Position numbers and translations under genes: made by a program
The notes under the pieces: generated by a model
Seen by the model: only the letters and a program-made list of their open reading frames with translations
Told to the model about the DNA's origin: nothing
Databases searched by the model: none
Assembly (NCBI RefSeq): GCF_041261445.1
Contig: NZ_JBGCCU010000033.1
Location: forward strand, 54,439-118,438
Direction: 5' to 3'
Length of the DNA stretch: 64,000 nt
DNA from: Catenulispora sp. EB89
GTDB lineage: Bacteria > Actinomycetota > Actinomycetes > Streptomycetales > Catenulisporaceae
In this document: in pieces, positions 23,803-32,246 of the stretch
Numbering within the stretch: position 1 is the first letter of the stretch
Layout of the letters: each line of letters opens with the position of its first letter

Positions 23803-25497
23803 ATGTCAGTGAACAGAGCGGGGAAGGCCGCGGGCGAACGCTGGCTGCGCCGCACCCTGACGTCCGCCGTCGCGGCCGCGCTCGTCCTGCTGGCCGGACT
23901 CCAGCCGGCGACCGCGGCGACCGCGGCGGCCGTCCAGGCCCCGCCGGCCGCCGTGAAGTACTACGTGGTGTCCAGCAGCTACCAGGGGCAACCGGAGTTC
24001 CTGTACGAGATCGCACAGCGACTCCTGGGCAACGGCAACCGTGCGACCGACATCTTCAACCTGAACAAAGGCCGTCAGGAGCCTGACGGCAACACGGTCA
24101 GCGACCCGACGGTGATCCGGCCGGGCTGGCTGCTGCAACTACCGAACGAGGCGAAGGGCGACGGCGTCATCACCGGGGCGATTCCGGTGCTGCACTTCGA
24201 TCCCCAGGGCCAGCCGGTGAAGTACTACTGGATCCGCAACGGCTACCAGGGCAAGCCGGAGTCCCTGGCCGAGATCGCGCAGCGGTTCCTGGGGAACCCG
24301 AACCAGGCGCAGGCGATCTTCGCGCTGAACAAGGGACGCCGGGAACCCGCCGGAAAGACGCTGGCCGACGCGACGAAGATCGAGTCCGGCTGGTTCGTGC
24401 AACTGCCGGACAACGCTCAGGGCGACGGCGTCATCGCCGGACCGCTGCCCCAGCTCGGCGCCGGGACCGGACAGCAGCCACCGCCCTCGCAGGCTTCTGT
24501 TTCCGCACCGCCGACGTCAGCTCCGGCAAGCGTTTCGCAGAGTGCTTCCGCTCCGGCTTCGGCCCCGTCCTCGACACAGCCCTCGGCGTCCTCGGCGTCC
24601 ACGAAGTCCTCCAGCAACCCGCTGCCGCTGATCCTCGCGATCGTGCTGCCCCTGCTGCTCATAGCCGGCGCGGTGTGGTGGGCGCTGCGCGCCGGCCTGT
24701 TCGCCAAGCTCGCAGCCGGAATGCGATCCCGCCGGACACGTCGTCCCGGACCGGCCGCACCCCGCGACGAGGCCGCGGCCTGGACCATCGACCGGGTCCT
24801 GCGAACGCTGGCGACCGCGTGCGCGCAGCACAACCGCCCGCTGCCGGGGGTCGCGGCGGTCGTGGTCGGGACCGACACCATCACGCTGCGCCTGGCCCGC
24901 CCGGACGAGCAGCCGCCGCAGGGCTGGAGCGCCGAGCACCAGGGCCGTTCGTGGTCGGCATCGCTGCGAGCGCTGCAGAGCGCGCCGGTCGACGACGCGC
25001 TGCCCGCGCCGTACCCGCGCCTGGTCTCCACCGGCGACACCGAACAGGGCAGGGTCCTGCTGAACCTGGCCGAGGCGCACGGCATGATCAGTCTGGAGGG
25101 CGAATCCCGCCTGACCAAGCCCCTGGTCGCGGACTGGATCCGGGAGCTGGCCGGCAGCCCCTGGTCCCGCGGCACCGCGGTGCTCCGCATCGGCTTCGGC
25201 TCCGCCGGCGAGGAACTGCCGGGGGTCGAGGACGCCCCGAGCATCGAGGCCGCGGCCGCCACCCTGGACGAGTCCGACGGCGGAGTGCTGGTCCTGGCGC
25301 ACGCCCCGAGCGGCCGCGAACCCGAACGCGTCGGCGCGCTGGCCGGCGCCGCCGACGGCCGCTGGTCGGTCCTGGTGCTGGGCAGTCCGAAGAACGCCAG
25401 CTGGCGCCTGGTCGCCGACGCCGCCGGGACGCTGGACACCGGGCTGCTGGGCGAGCCGGTGCGGCTGCACGGGAAGCGGCCGCTGGAGCACGCGTGA
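23803..25497 (+). CDS. Membrane protein with two tandem extracytoplasmic repeats (LysM-like region)
   Basis: The 564-residue protein has a signal/anchor segment (TSAVAAALVLLAGLQPATA). Two tandem repeats of about 85 residues follow, each starting VKYYxV/I, containing EIAQRxLGN and NKGRxEP and ending in a GWxxQLP strand. The spacing recalls LysM or related wall-binding modules. A Ser/Pro/Ala-rich linker and a second membrane helix (PLPLILAIVLPLLLIAGAVW) precede a basic stretch and a cytoplasmic domain of about 270 residues. ATG at 23803 has GAGGAG upstream. It is divergent from the WXG100-ATPase operon and in line with the AfsR-type gene, so it may anchor or regulate the secretion system. Confidence 0.65.
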   Translation: MSVNRAGKAAGERWLRRTLTSAVAAALVLLAGLQPATAATAAAVQAPPAAVKYYVVSSSYQGQPEFLYEIAQRLLGNGNRATDIFNLNKGRQEPDGNTVSDPTVIRPGWLLQLPNEAKGDGVITGAIPVLHFDPQGQPVKYYWIRNGYQGKPESLAEIAQRFLGNPNQAQAIFALNKGRREPAGKTLADATKIESGWFVQLPDNAQGDGVIAGPLPQLGAGTGQQPPPSQASVSAPPTSAPASVSQSASAPASAPSSTQPSASSASTKSSSNPLPLILAIVLPLLLIAGAVWWALRAGLFAKLAAGMRSRRTRRPGPAAPRDEAAAWTIDRVLRTLATACAQHNRPLPGVAAVVVGTDTITLRLARPDEQPPQGWSAEHQGRSWSASLRALQSAPVDDALPAPYPRLVSTGDTEQGRVLLNLAEAHGMISLEGESRLTKPLVADWIRELAGSPWSRGTAVLRIGFGSAGEELPGVEDAPSIEAAAATLDESDGGVLVLAHAPSGREPERVGALAGAADGRWSVLVLGSPKNASWRLVADAAGTLDTGLLGEPVRLHGKRPLEHA

Positions 25498-25543
25498 GGT
25501 GACCGACAGGCATCCACGGAACGCACGTCAGACCGCTGACATC

Positions 25544-25572
25544 TTGACCTGACACCGATCCAAGCGTAAACA
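25544..25572 (+). promoter_or_regulatory. Candidate promoter of the AfsR-type gene
   Basis: TTGACC (25544-25549), a 17-bp spacer and TAAACA (25567-25572). TGACA/TTGACC/TGACA direct repeats overlap the -35 (25537-25555), possibly an autoregulatory SARP-type site. This is pattern evidence only. Confidence 0.4.
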
Positions 25573-25647
25573 ATGCGAATACCACTCCGAATCGCAAGTG
25601 AAGCAACATTCGGACGTGGCTCGGATCGGTCGGGGAGGGACGTGCGC

Positions 25648-28600
25648 ATGCAAGACAGTGGTCGACACCTCCGCGTCGAGGTCCTGGGCCCGCTGCGGGC
25701 GTTCGCCGACGAGCGGGAGATCGCGATCGGCGCCCCGAAGCAGCGGGCGGTCTTCGCCGCCCTGGCGATGGCCGCGGGCACCGTGGTGGCGCGCGGAGAG
25801 CTGATCGACCGCATCTGGGGCGAGGACGTCCCGATGACCGCGGCGGGCAACCTCCACACCTACGTCTCGGGGCTGCGGCGCGCTTTGTCGGGGCTCGGCC
25901 TCGGCGACCCTCTGGCCAGCAACGGCTCCGGCTACCTGTTGCGCCTGAGCCCGGACGCGTTGGACCTCAACCGGGCCGAGCGGTTCGCAGCGGCCGCACG
26001 CACCGCCCGAGACGCCGGCGACCGCCACCGCGCGATCACGGCGCTGGATTCCGCGCTGGCCCTGTGGCGCAGCGGCCGTCCGTTGGAAGCCCTCCCGGGA
26101 CCGTTCGCCGCCGAGCAGCGTGCGCGGCTGGCCGACATGCGGCTGCGCCTGCTGGTGGACCGCACCGAGCTGATGATCGACGCCGGGGAGGTCGGCGACG
26201 CCCGGTCCGCCGACCTCGCCGCCGCCGCCGACGAACTCGCCATGCACGCCCGGGCGCATCCCTTCGACGAGCGGCTGCGGTCGGCGCTGATGATGGCCTT
26301 GCACCGCAGCGGCCGTACCGCCGACGCCTTGGCGCAGTACCAGATGCTGCATCGGGTCCTGGCCGACGAGCTCGGCATCGAGCCGGAGGCTTCGACGCGG
26401 GCGGTGCAGATGGCGATCCTGGCTCAGGAGGCGCCACGCGTGCGTCGTCCCGGTCCGCGTTTGGGAACCGGCCTCCGTGCCGGTCAGGGCGCCGGTCCCG
26501 GTCACGGTGCCGGTCCCGGTCCGCGCCCGGTCAAGGAGCTGCTTCGTCCGATCGCCGACGCGACCGCCCGACCGACCGTTCCGGCCCAGCTGCCCCACGA
26601 CAGCGCCTCGTTCGTCGGCCGCGCCAAGGACGTCGGGCAGGTGCTCGACCACGCGCGCGCCGACGGAGCCTGCTCCCCGCGCGTGGTGATGGTGGTCGGC
26701 GTCGGCGGAATCGGCAAGACGACGCTGGCGGTGCGGTGCGCGCACCTGCTGCGCGAGGCGTATCCGGACGGCCAGATCTACATCAACCTGCGCGGCTTCG
26801 ACCCGACGCACCCCGCGCTCACACCATCGGCCGCGCTGCACCAGCTGCTGGCCTCGCTCGGCGTCGCGGCCGTCCCGCCCGAGCACGAGCAGCGCGTGGC
26901 CCTGTGGCGGAGCATCGTCGCGGGGCGCCGCATGGTGGTGCTGCTGGACAACGCGCGCTCGGCCGAGCAGGTCGAGGACCTGTTGCCGGGAACGGGATCC
27001 AGCTTCGTGATGGTCACCAGCCGGGAGCGTCTGGGACGGCTCGCGGTGAAGTACGCGGCGCGGCGCGTGACGCTGGCCCCGCTGGCCGTGGCCGACGCGC
27101 TCGGGCTGCTGGCCGACGCGGTCGGCGCGGAGCGGGTGAACGCCGAGGCGCCGGCGGCGCGGCGGCTGGCGCAGCTGTGCGACCACCTGCCGTTCGCGCT
27201 GCGGATCGCGGCCGAGCAGCTGGTGGCGGTGTCCGACGGGCGGATCGCGGACCTGGTCGGGAGCCTGGAGGACGCGCATCAGCGGCTGGACACGCTGCGG
27301 CTGGAGAACGACGACCTGTGTTCGGTGCGCAGCGTCATGGCGTGCTCGTTCGATGCGCTGGACGCGGATACGGCGCGTGCCTGCCGGATGCTGGGGGCGT
27401 TTCCGGGGGTGAACCTGACGCGGTACTGCGCGGCGGCGCTGCTGGACGTGCCGGTGGCGCAGGCTTCGGAGCTGATGCAGCGGCTGACTGCGCAGCATCT
27501 GCTGGAGCAGCACGGCGACCGCTATACGATGCACGATCTGACGCGGACGTATATCAGGGAGCTGGCTCGGGGGCTGCGCGACGACGAGGTGCGGGCGGCG
27601 CGGGACCGGGTGAGTGGCTGGTACACGGTGACGCTTTCGCAGATGGCGGGTGTGGGGCGGCGGCGGGTTGTCGGCGACGGCGACGGCGAGGGTGCGGGCA
27701 TGGGTGCGGGTGCGGGCGTGGGCGCGGGTGCGGGCGTGGGCGCGGGTGCGGCCGGCGATGTCCCGCCCCACGAGCCGCAGCCCTTCACCGGCCAGGACGA
27801 GCTGCTGCGCTGGTGCGCACAGGAGTGGCCGAACATCAGCGCCCTCATCCGCAGCACGGCGCGGTCGGCGGACCACCTGTCGACGTGGCGGCTGACGTAC
27901 TTGATGTTCGACTACTTCTACGCCAGCGGCTCGGCGGCCGACTGGCTGGAGCTGCTGCGGATCGCGACGCGTTCCGCCGAGGCGTCGGGCGACCGGCGGG
28001 CGCGGATCGTGCTGCTGATCCATATGAGCGTCGCGCACTGCCGGACCGGGCGGGCCGACGCGGCCGTCGCGGACCTGTGCAAGGCCCTGGACCTGCTCGA
28101 CGCCGCCGACGAACCGCCGCTGCGCGTGAGCCTGCTCAGCACGCTGGCGTCGGTGATGCGGGCTTCGAAGGCGTACGAGCAGGGGCTGGCGGCCGGGTTG
28201 GAGGCGCTGGCGCTGGCGGCCGAATGTGACGACGCGTACCAGCGCGCGGCAGCCGAGGACGTGCTCTGCGAGCTCTACACCGAGACCGGCCGCCGGCTCG
28301 AAGCGGTCGCGCACGCCGAGGCCGGACTCGTCGAGGCCCGCGCCTGCGGCAGCCCGCTGTTGGAGGCGAACCTGCTGATCAACCTGGGCCTCGCCCGCAA
28401 CGGCCTCGGCGACCCGGTCGCCGCCCAGGCGTGCCTGGTGCGCGCACTCCGCGTGACCCAGGCCGCCGGCGACCGCTACCACGAGGGCCTGGCGCTGCTG
28501 GCGCTGGCGCGGGTCCGGTCGCTGGAGCGGGACGCCGCAGCGGCGATGGCGAAGCGCGCGCTGGCGCAGTTCCAGGAGTTGGCGGCCGAGGAGGCGAAGG

Positions 28601-28656
28601 AAGTTCTGGAGTTCCTGGGGGATCTACAGCTGGCGGGGAGCGTCGTGGCGGCGTGA
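25648..28656 (+). CDS. AfsR-like SARP regulator with NB-ARC and TPR domains
   Basis: 1002 residues. Residues 8-95 form an OmpR-type winged helix (VEVLGPLRAFADEREIAIGA, LHTYVSGLRRALS). The bacterial transcriptional activation domain spans about 100-245 (EPEASTRAVQMAIL). A Gly/Pro-rich linker follows, then an NB-ARC ATPase with P-loop GVGGIGKTTLAVR (about 350), VVLLDNA and the GxP-like LPFALRIAAE. A (GAGAGV)n linker lies at about 681-702, and TPR-like helices run to the end. The TPR part would sense a signal, the ATPase gate it and the winged helix bind direct repeats. ATG at 25648 has GGAGG (25634-25638) at 9 nt. It lies next to the T7SS genes and may control them. Confidence 0.88.
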   Translation: MQDSGRHLRVEVLGPLRAFADEREIAIGAPKQRAVFAALAMAAGTVVARGELIDRIWGEDVPMTAAGNLHTYVSGLRRALSGLGLGDPLASNGSGYLLRLSPDALDLNRAERFAAAARTARDAGDRHRAITALDSALALWRSGRPLEALPGPFAAEQRARLADMRLRLLVDRTELMIDAGEVGDARSADLAAAADELAMHARAHPFDERLRSALMMALHRSGRTADALAQYQMLHRVLADELGIEPEASTRAVQMAILAQEAPRVRRPGPRLGTGLRAGQGAGPGHGAGPGPRPVKELLRPIADATARPTVPAQLPHDSASFVGRAKDVGQVLDHARADGACSPRVVMVVGVGGIGKTTLAVRCAHLLREAYPDGQIYINLRGFDPTHPALTPSAALHQLLASLGVAAVPPEHEQRVALWRSIVAGRRMVVLLDNARSAEQVEDLLPGTGSSFVMVTSRERLGRLAVKYAARRVTLAPLAVADALGLLADAVGAERVNAEAPAARRLAQLCDHLPFALRIAAEQLVAVSDGRIADLVGSLEDAHQRLDTLRLENDDLCSVRSVMACSFDALDADTARACRMLGAFPGVNLTRYCAAALLDVPVAQASELMQRLTAQHLLEQHGDRYTMHDLTRTYIRELARGLRDDEVRAARDRVSGWYTVTLSQMAGVGRRRVVGDGDGEGAGMGAGAGVGAGAGVGAGAAGDVPPHEPQPFTGQDELLRWCAQEWPNISALIRSTARSADHLSTWRLTYLMFDYFYASGSAADWLELLRIATRSAEASGDRRARIVLLIHMSVAHCRTGRADAAVADLCKALDLLDAADEPPLRVSLLSTLASVMRASKAYEQGLAAGLEALALAAECDDAYQRAAAEDVLCELYTETGRRLEAVAHAEAGLVEARACGSPLLEANLLINLGLARNGLGDPVAAQACLVRALRVTQAAGDRYHEGLALLALARVRSLERDAAAAMAKRALAQFQELAAEEAKEVLEFLGDLQLAGSVVAA

Positions 28657-28703
28657 GCGCGAAGCGCGCGCCAACCGCGCTGAGGTGCGCTAATGTCGCA
28701 AAA

Positions 28704-29081
28704 ATGGGAGAAGTCACCGACTACTACGCGACCCTGCCGGCGGAGGTCGGGGACCTCTTCGACGGCATGCGTCGGCGAGCGCTGGAGCTGGTACCGGACG
28801 CGGTCGAGGGGCGCAGCTATGCGATGCCGGCGCTGCTCTATCGGGGCAAGGGTCTGATCGCGACGATGCAGACCGCGAAGCATCTCGCGCTCTACCCGTT
28901 CAGCGGGAAGGTCGTCGCGCGGGTGGCCGAGCGGCTGGACGGGTTCTCGCTGTCGTCGGGGGCCATCCGGTTCAGCGTCGAGCATCCGCTGCCGGCCGAG
29001 GTGCTGGACGACGTCGTGCGGCTGCGCGCGGCCGAGATCGAGGCCGCCGCGGCCGGCGGTGCTCGGCGGCGTACTGGCTAG
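28704..29081 (+). CDS. DUF1801-family small protein
   Basis: The 125-residue protein resembles the YdhG/DUF1801 fold (sometimes named iron chaperone, frataxin-like). It has TDYYATLPAEVGDLFDGMRR, YAMPALLYRGKGLIATMQTA, HLALYPFSGKVVARVAERL and IRFSVEHPLPAEVLDDVVRL. The molecular role is not established. ATG at 28704 lies 7 nt after TAATGT (28691-28696), so it is probably leaderless. It follows the AfsR-type gene by 47 bp but probably has its own promoter. Confidence 0.75.
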   Translation: MGEVTDYYATLPAEVGDLFDGMRRRALELVPDAVEGRSYAMPALLYRGKGLIATMQTAKHLALYPFSGKVVARVAERLDGFSLSSGAIRFSVEHPLPAEVLDDVVRLRAAEIEAAAAGGARRRTG

Positions 29082-29155
29082 CGGCGTGGCGCGCGTGTAG
29101 AACATCTTCTGCGGACTTCGCGCGGGGCAAAGTCGCAGTTGGGTCGGGGGAAGCG

Positions 29156-29935
29156 ATGAGCAGGCGGCGTTCGCGGGACCGGGTGGAGCGACCACGGCGC
29201 GGACCGGCGGCGGCGGTCGCGGCGGTGCTGACCGCGATCGCGGTGGCCGGCACGGTGCACCTGGCGAACCGGGCGTCCGCGGTGACGGCGGACGAGCACG
29301 CGCTGGCCCGCGCGCAGCCTTGTGCGGCTCAGGGATCCGGGAACCGCGACTGCGTCGAGGACGTCGCGGGTGTCGCCGTCGGACCACTACAGCACGTTTA
29401 CAAGAGTCCGGTCGTCAAGCTGCGGGTCTCCGGCGGCGGCACGCAGACGACGCTCACCTTCCCGCGCGGAGTCGGCGCGGTGTTCCAACAGGTCCAGGAC
29501 GGCGACTTCGTGGCCTTGACGACCTGGCACGGAGCCATCGTCTCCGTCACTGCCCAAGGGGACACGGAAATCCCCTCCGCGGCGCCGTCCGAGCAGTACC
29601 GGTCTCGGTTGACCGCCACCTTCTACGCGGCCGCGTTCACGGTGGTCCTGGCCGGGCTCACGCTGCTCTCGGCCGCGTTCACAGGATGGTTCGGCGACTC
29701 GCGCAGGGGGCTGGGGTTCTTCCTCGCCGCTACCGTGATCTTCGCGGGCTTCGCGACGGCTCTCAGCGCCGCAGTGATCGCCTCGGGCGGGAGCCTGCGT
29801 GCCGCGCTGGTGACGGCACCGGTCACCGTCGCGGTGGGCTTGGTCGTGGCGGGTGGGGTCAGCCTTTGGCGGCTCGTCCAGCGGCGTCGGGAGACAGAGC
29901 GCATGCTCCGCGAACTGCGGGCCGAAATGAGCTGA
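29156..29935 (+). CDS. Uncharacterised membrane protein with extracytoplasmic domain
   Basis: 259 residues. A basic N-terminus and one helix (AAAVAAVLTAIAVAGTVHLA) lead to an extracytoplasmic domain of about 110 residues with two Cys (QPCAAQGSGNRDC) that could form a disulfide. Three further helices follow (FTVVLAGLTLLSAAFTGWF, FFLAATVIFAGFATALSAAV, APVTVAVGLVVAGGVSLW) and a short basic cytoplasmic tail (RLVQRRRETERMLREL). No family is recognised. ATG at 29156 has GGGGGAAG upstream. It converges with the LuxR-type gene. Confidence 0.6.
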   Translation: MSRRRSRDRVERPRRGPAAAVAAVLTAIAVAGTVHLANRASAVTADEHALARAQPCAAQGSGNRDCVEDVAGVAVGPLQHVYKSPVVKLRVSGGGTQTTLTFPRGVGAVFQQVQDGDFVALTTWHGAIVSVTAQGDTEIPSAAPSEQYRSRLTATFYAAAFTVVLAGLTLLSAAFTGWFGDSRRGLGFFLAATVIFAGFATALSAAVIASGGSLRAALVTAPVTVAVGLVVAGGVSLWRLVQRRRETERMLRELRAEMS

Positions 29936-29970
29936 GGGGCCCAGTCAATGAAGGCACCGGCGCCGCGTCG

Positions 29971-30591
29971 TCACGCGCCGCCGCCCTCCCGCCCCTGCCA
30001 CACCAGCACCGCCTCGACGCGGCTGCGCGCGCCGAGCTTGGCGAAGATGTGGTTGACGTGGTTCTTGACCGTCTTCTGGCTCAGGCGCATGCGTTCGGCG
30101 ATGTCGGCGTTCAGCATGCCGTGGCTGATGCAGGTCATCACCTCGGCCTCGCGCGGGGACAGCTCGCGGCCGTGCGGGCGGGCCGTGGGGCGGTGCCCGG
30201 GGGCCGGGTGCCCGGGCGCCGGGTGGCCCGGCGGGGCCGTCGGGGGCCGGCGGCGGCGCGGGCGCGTGGCGTCGGCGTCGGTCCGGGCCGCCTCGGCGAC
30301 GAGCGAGAGCTGGTAGTGCGCGCTGGCGGCGGGAGCCTTGTGCGCCGCCGGGCCGGCCAGGCGGCTCAGCACGTCGGCGAGCGCGGCGGCGGCCGGAGGC
30401 GCGCCGGGGCCGGGCTCGACGGTGAGTTCCAGGGCGGGCAGACGGTCGATGCTCACGGCCAGGCCCTTGCTGGCGAACTCCTGCCGGATGCGGGCCAGGA
30501 TGTCGGGGCTCACGATCGCGATGCGGACCCGGCCCCGTGAGCCCGGCGCCGCCGCTGTCCCGTTAGCTGTCCCAGTCGCAGTTACCGTCAT
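29971..30591 (-). CDS. LuxR-type (GerE) helix-turn-helix regulator
   Basis: 206 residues. The C-terminal DNA-binding domain is clear: GRELSPREAEVMTCISHGML, then NADIAERMRLSQKTVKNHVN, then HIFAKLGARSRVEAVLV. The N-terminal half is a small alpha/beta domain (VRIAIVSPDILARIRQEFAS) without an obvious phospho-acceptor Asp, so it is an orphan or atypical response regulator. A Pro/Arg-rich linker with repeated GHPAP units joins them. ATG at 30591 is chosen (GGAAA 30595-30599 upstream); a GTG at 30609 is possible. Direct CTCCAG repeats lie about 35 bp upstream. Confidence 0.8.
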   Translation of the reverse strand: MTVTATGTANGTAAAPGSRGRVRIAIVSPDILARIRQEFASKGLAVSIDRLPALELTVEPGPGAPPAAAALADVLSRLAGPAAHKAPAASAHYQLSLVAEAARTDADATRPRRRRPPTAPPGHPAPGHPAPGHRPTARPHGRELSPREAEVMTCISHGMLNADIAERMRLSQKTVKNHVNHIFAKLGARSRVEAVLVWQGREGGGA

Positions 30592-30624
30592 GTTTCCAGC
30601 GTCTGACACTCGGCTTCAGGTTTC

Positions 30625-30641
30625 CTCCAGACAGTCTCCAG
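30625..30641. repeat. CTCCAG direct repeat upstream of the LuxR-type gene
   Basis: CTCCAG at 30625 and again at 30636, an 11-bp period (one helical turn), upstream of the LuxR-type start. It could be a regulator site. No further structure is seen up to 30737. Confidence 0.3.
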
Positions 30642-30737
30642 AGGTTACATGTAGGTTCCCGTTGAACGTGTCGCATGTCCTATCGAGTTGTCGCTGATCT
30701 GTCACTTGCGACAGTTCGGTGGGATTGGCTGCTTGGG

Positions 30738-31079
30738 CTACAGGTCCGGCCAGTCGTGTCCAGGCAGATAGGGGCTCTGGCCGCTGAACAGCCAGGAACA
30801 GAGGTCGAACGTCCTTCGCTTCGCGTCCTCGAAGTACTCCTGCGGTTCGGGATCCGGGAAGGACTCCTCTTCGCGCACGAAGCCCTCGGCGTACCAGAAT
30901 GCGTCGGCGATCCAGCGGTCGATGCGGTCCTGACCTTCGAGTTCTTCACAAACCTCGCGCATGGTGCGCTGGAGCCGGTTGTAGGCGTCACGGTCCCACG
31001 TGCGCTCGATGCGGCCGGGGTACAGGAAGGTGCCAGGGTCGGCGTCGTATTCGCTGCGCAGCGCGTCAATGGAAGACAC
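30738..31079 (-). CDS. Uncharacterised acidic protein (113 aa)
   Basis: No family is recognised. From GTG at 31079 the product is strongly acidic and aromatic: IDALRSEYDADPGTFLYPGR, RTWDRDAYNRLQRTMREVCE, DAFWYAEGFVREEESFPDP and a C-terminal LFSGQSPYLPGHDW. There is no signal or membrane segment. The start is uncertain since no good Shine-Dalgarno or TANNNT is seen; the frame stays open further upstream, but there the residues look like noise. It is divergent from a DUF1877 gene and lies in a region of lower GC than its surroundings. Its size, acidity and company would suit an immunity-type protein, but that is a guess. Confidence 0.5.
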   Translation of the reverse strand: MSSIDALRSEYDADPGTFLYPGRIERTWDRDAYNRLQRTMREVCEELEGQDRIDRWIADAFWYAEGFVREEESFPDPEPQEYFEDAKRRTFDLCSWLFSGQSPYLPGHDWPDL

Positions 31080-31122
31080 GGCGACCAGGATGCCAGCGGG
31101 GTCTGACCGGCCGGTCCGGGCC

Positions 31123-31151
31123 TTGGGGTTGTCGTGACCTGGCCCTATCCT
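31123..31151 (+). promoter_or_regulatory. Promoter for a leaderless DUF1877 transcript
   Basis: TTGGGG (31123-31128), exactly 17 bp, then TATCCT (31146-31151), then 7 nt to the ATG at 31159. No ribosome-binding site is present. Confidence 0.6.
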
Positions 31152-31158
31152 GGCCGGC

Positions 31159-31656
31159 ATGAGCATGATCGGGGAGTATCTGAGGGTCACGCCGTCCGAG
31201 CTCGATCGGGCCGTGAACAATCCGGAGTGGGCGCAGAAGCTGGCTGAGCAGGTCCAGGACGAGCAGGAGGATGGCGGGCTCGGTCCCGAGGACGCCAAGC
31301 ACTTCAGCACGTACCAGACGTGGCACCTGCTGGACTTTCTGCTGCGTCGCCGTGGCTTCCCGGTGGATGTGGTGATGGGTGAGACCGAGTTTGGCGGGGA
31401 GGACTGGGGTTACGAGCCGCCCCGTTTCCTGTCTGTCGACCGGGTCCGGGTCGCGGCCGAGGAGCTCGGCCGTCTGTCCTACGACGACTTGATCGATGGT
31501 GTGGATGTCGCCGAGGTGGCCGCCGCCCAGATCTATCCGCAGGGTTGGGACACGCGGGAGTCGCTGGAATGGGGACGCGACTACTTCGGGTCGTTGGCGT
31601 TGTTCTTGCAGGCGACCTCTGCTGCCGGTGACGCGGTCATCGCCTGGATCGACTGA
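31159..31656 (+). CDS. DUF1877-family (YfbM-like) protein, first copy
   Basis: 165 residues. The N-terminus MSMIGEYLRVTPSELDRAV, the central STYQTWHLLDFLLRRRGFPV, and RVRVAAEELGRLSYDDLIDG with a late YPQGWD block are the DUF1877 pattern. It is a cytosolic alpha/beta protein of unknown function, often present in several copies in actinomycetes. The start is leaderless. It is followed after 13 bp by a second, diverged copy, so this is a tandem duplication. Confidence 0.75.
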   Translation: MSMIGEYLRVTPSELDRAVNNPEWAQKLAEQVQDEQEDGGLGPEDAKHFSTYQTWHLLDFLLRRRGFPVDVVMGETEFGGEDWGYEPPRFLSVDRVRVAAEELGRLSYDDLIDGVDVAEVAAAQIYPQGWDTRESLEWGRDYFGSLALFLQATSAAGDAVIAWID

Positions 31657-31669
31657 GAGGGGGGCCGTC

Positions 31670-32158
31670 GTGTCTTTGGGGATGCACTTCGCGTTGGACG
31701 CCGGTGATCTGGCCCGGTTGCTGGCGGCGAACGGCGACGACGACCTCGCGGAGGTCTTCGAGGAGATTGAGGAGTCGCCCTACGGTGAGTGGTCGATGGG
31801 CACCGACAAGGCGTGGGACGCGATCCACCGGTGCCTGACTGACGGCGAGTTGTTGTTCGAGAACGGCGAATACCCGCTGTCCCACGTCGTACTCGGCGGG
31901 CGTCAACTTCATGAAGGCGACGACTACATCGTCGCGCTCGTCACGGCCGAACAGGTCGTCGACGTCGCGCAGGCATTGGAGCGTGTCGACGAAGGGTGGA
32001 CGCGGGAACGGTTCTTCGGTCTCGACTTCGACGACTACGACGGGGCGCGCGACGAGGACGACTTCGGCTACACGTGGACCAACCTTGACGACCTGCGGGG
32101 CTTCTACCAGCGGGCAGCACAGGCCCGGAGAGCCGTGATCTTCACCGTCGGCCTGTGA
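31670..32158 (+). CDS. DUF1877-family protein, second copy
   Basis: The product is 162 residues from GTG at 31670, which gives MSLGMHFALDAGDLARLL, aligning with the N-terminus of the first copy (MSMIGEYLRVTPSELDRAV). GAGAGGGGGG (31655-31664) supports this start over ATG 31682. It has WDAIHRCLTDGELLFENGEY, PLSHVVLGGRQLHEGDDYIV and an acidic FDDYDGARDEDDFGYTW segment. The function is unknown. It is co-directional with, and probably co-transcribed from, the promoter of the first copy. Confidence 0.75.
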   Translation: MSLGMHFALDAGDLARLLAANGDDDLAEVFEEIEESPYGEWSMGTDKAWDAIHRCLTDGELLFENGEYPLSHVVLGGRQLHEGDDYIVALVTAEQVVDVAQALERVDEGWTRERFFGLDFDDYDGARDEDDFGYTWTNLDDLRGFYQRAAQARRAVIFTVGL

Positions 32159-32246
32159 CCATCATTCGAGTCCGCCGCGGCGCCGGCGCTGTTGTGAGCC
32201 CGAAACCGGCAGGAAGCACACGCCCACGAGTGGGTAATCTGCGCCC

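Noticed and set aside
25528..28482. 984-codon open frame antisense to the AfsR-type gene
   Set aside because: Arg/Gln/His-rich shadow without recognisable motifs; the plus strand has a complete SARP-NB-ARC-TPR protein with a ribosome-binding site.
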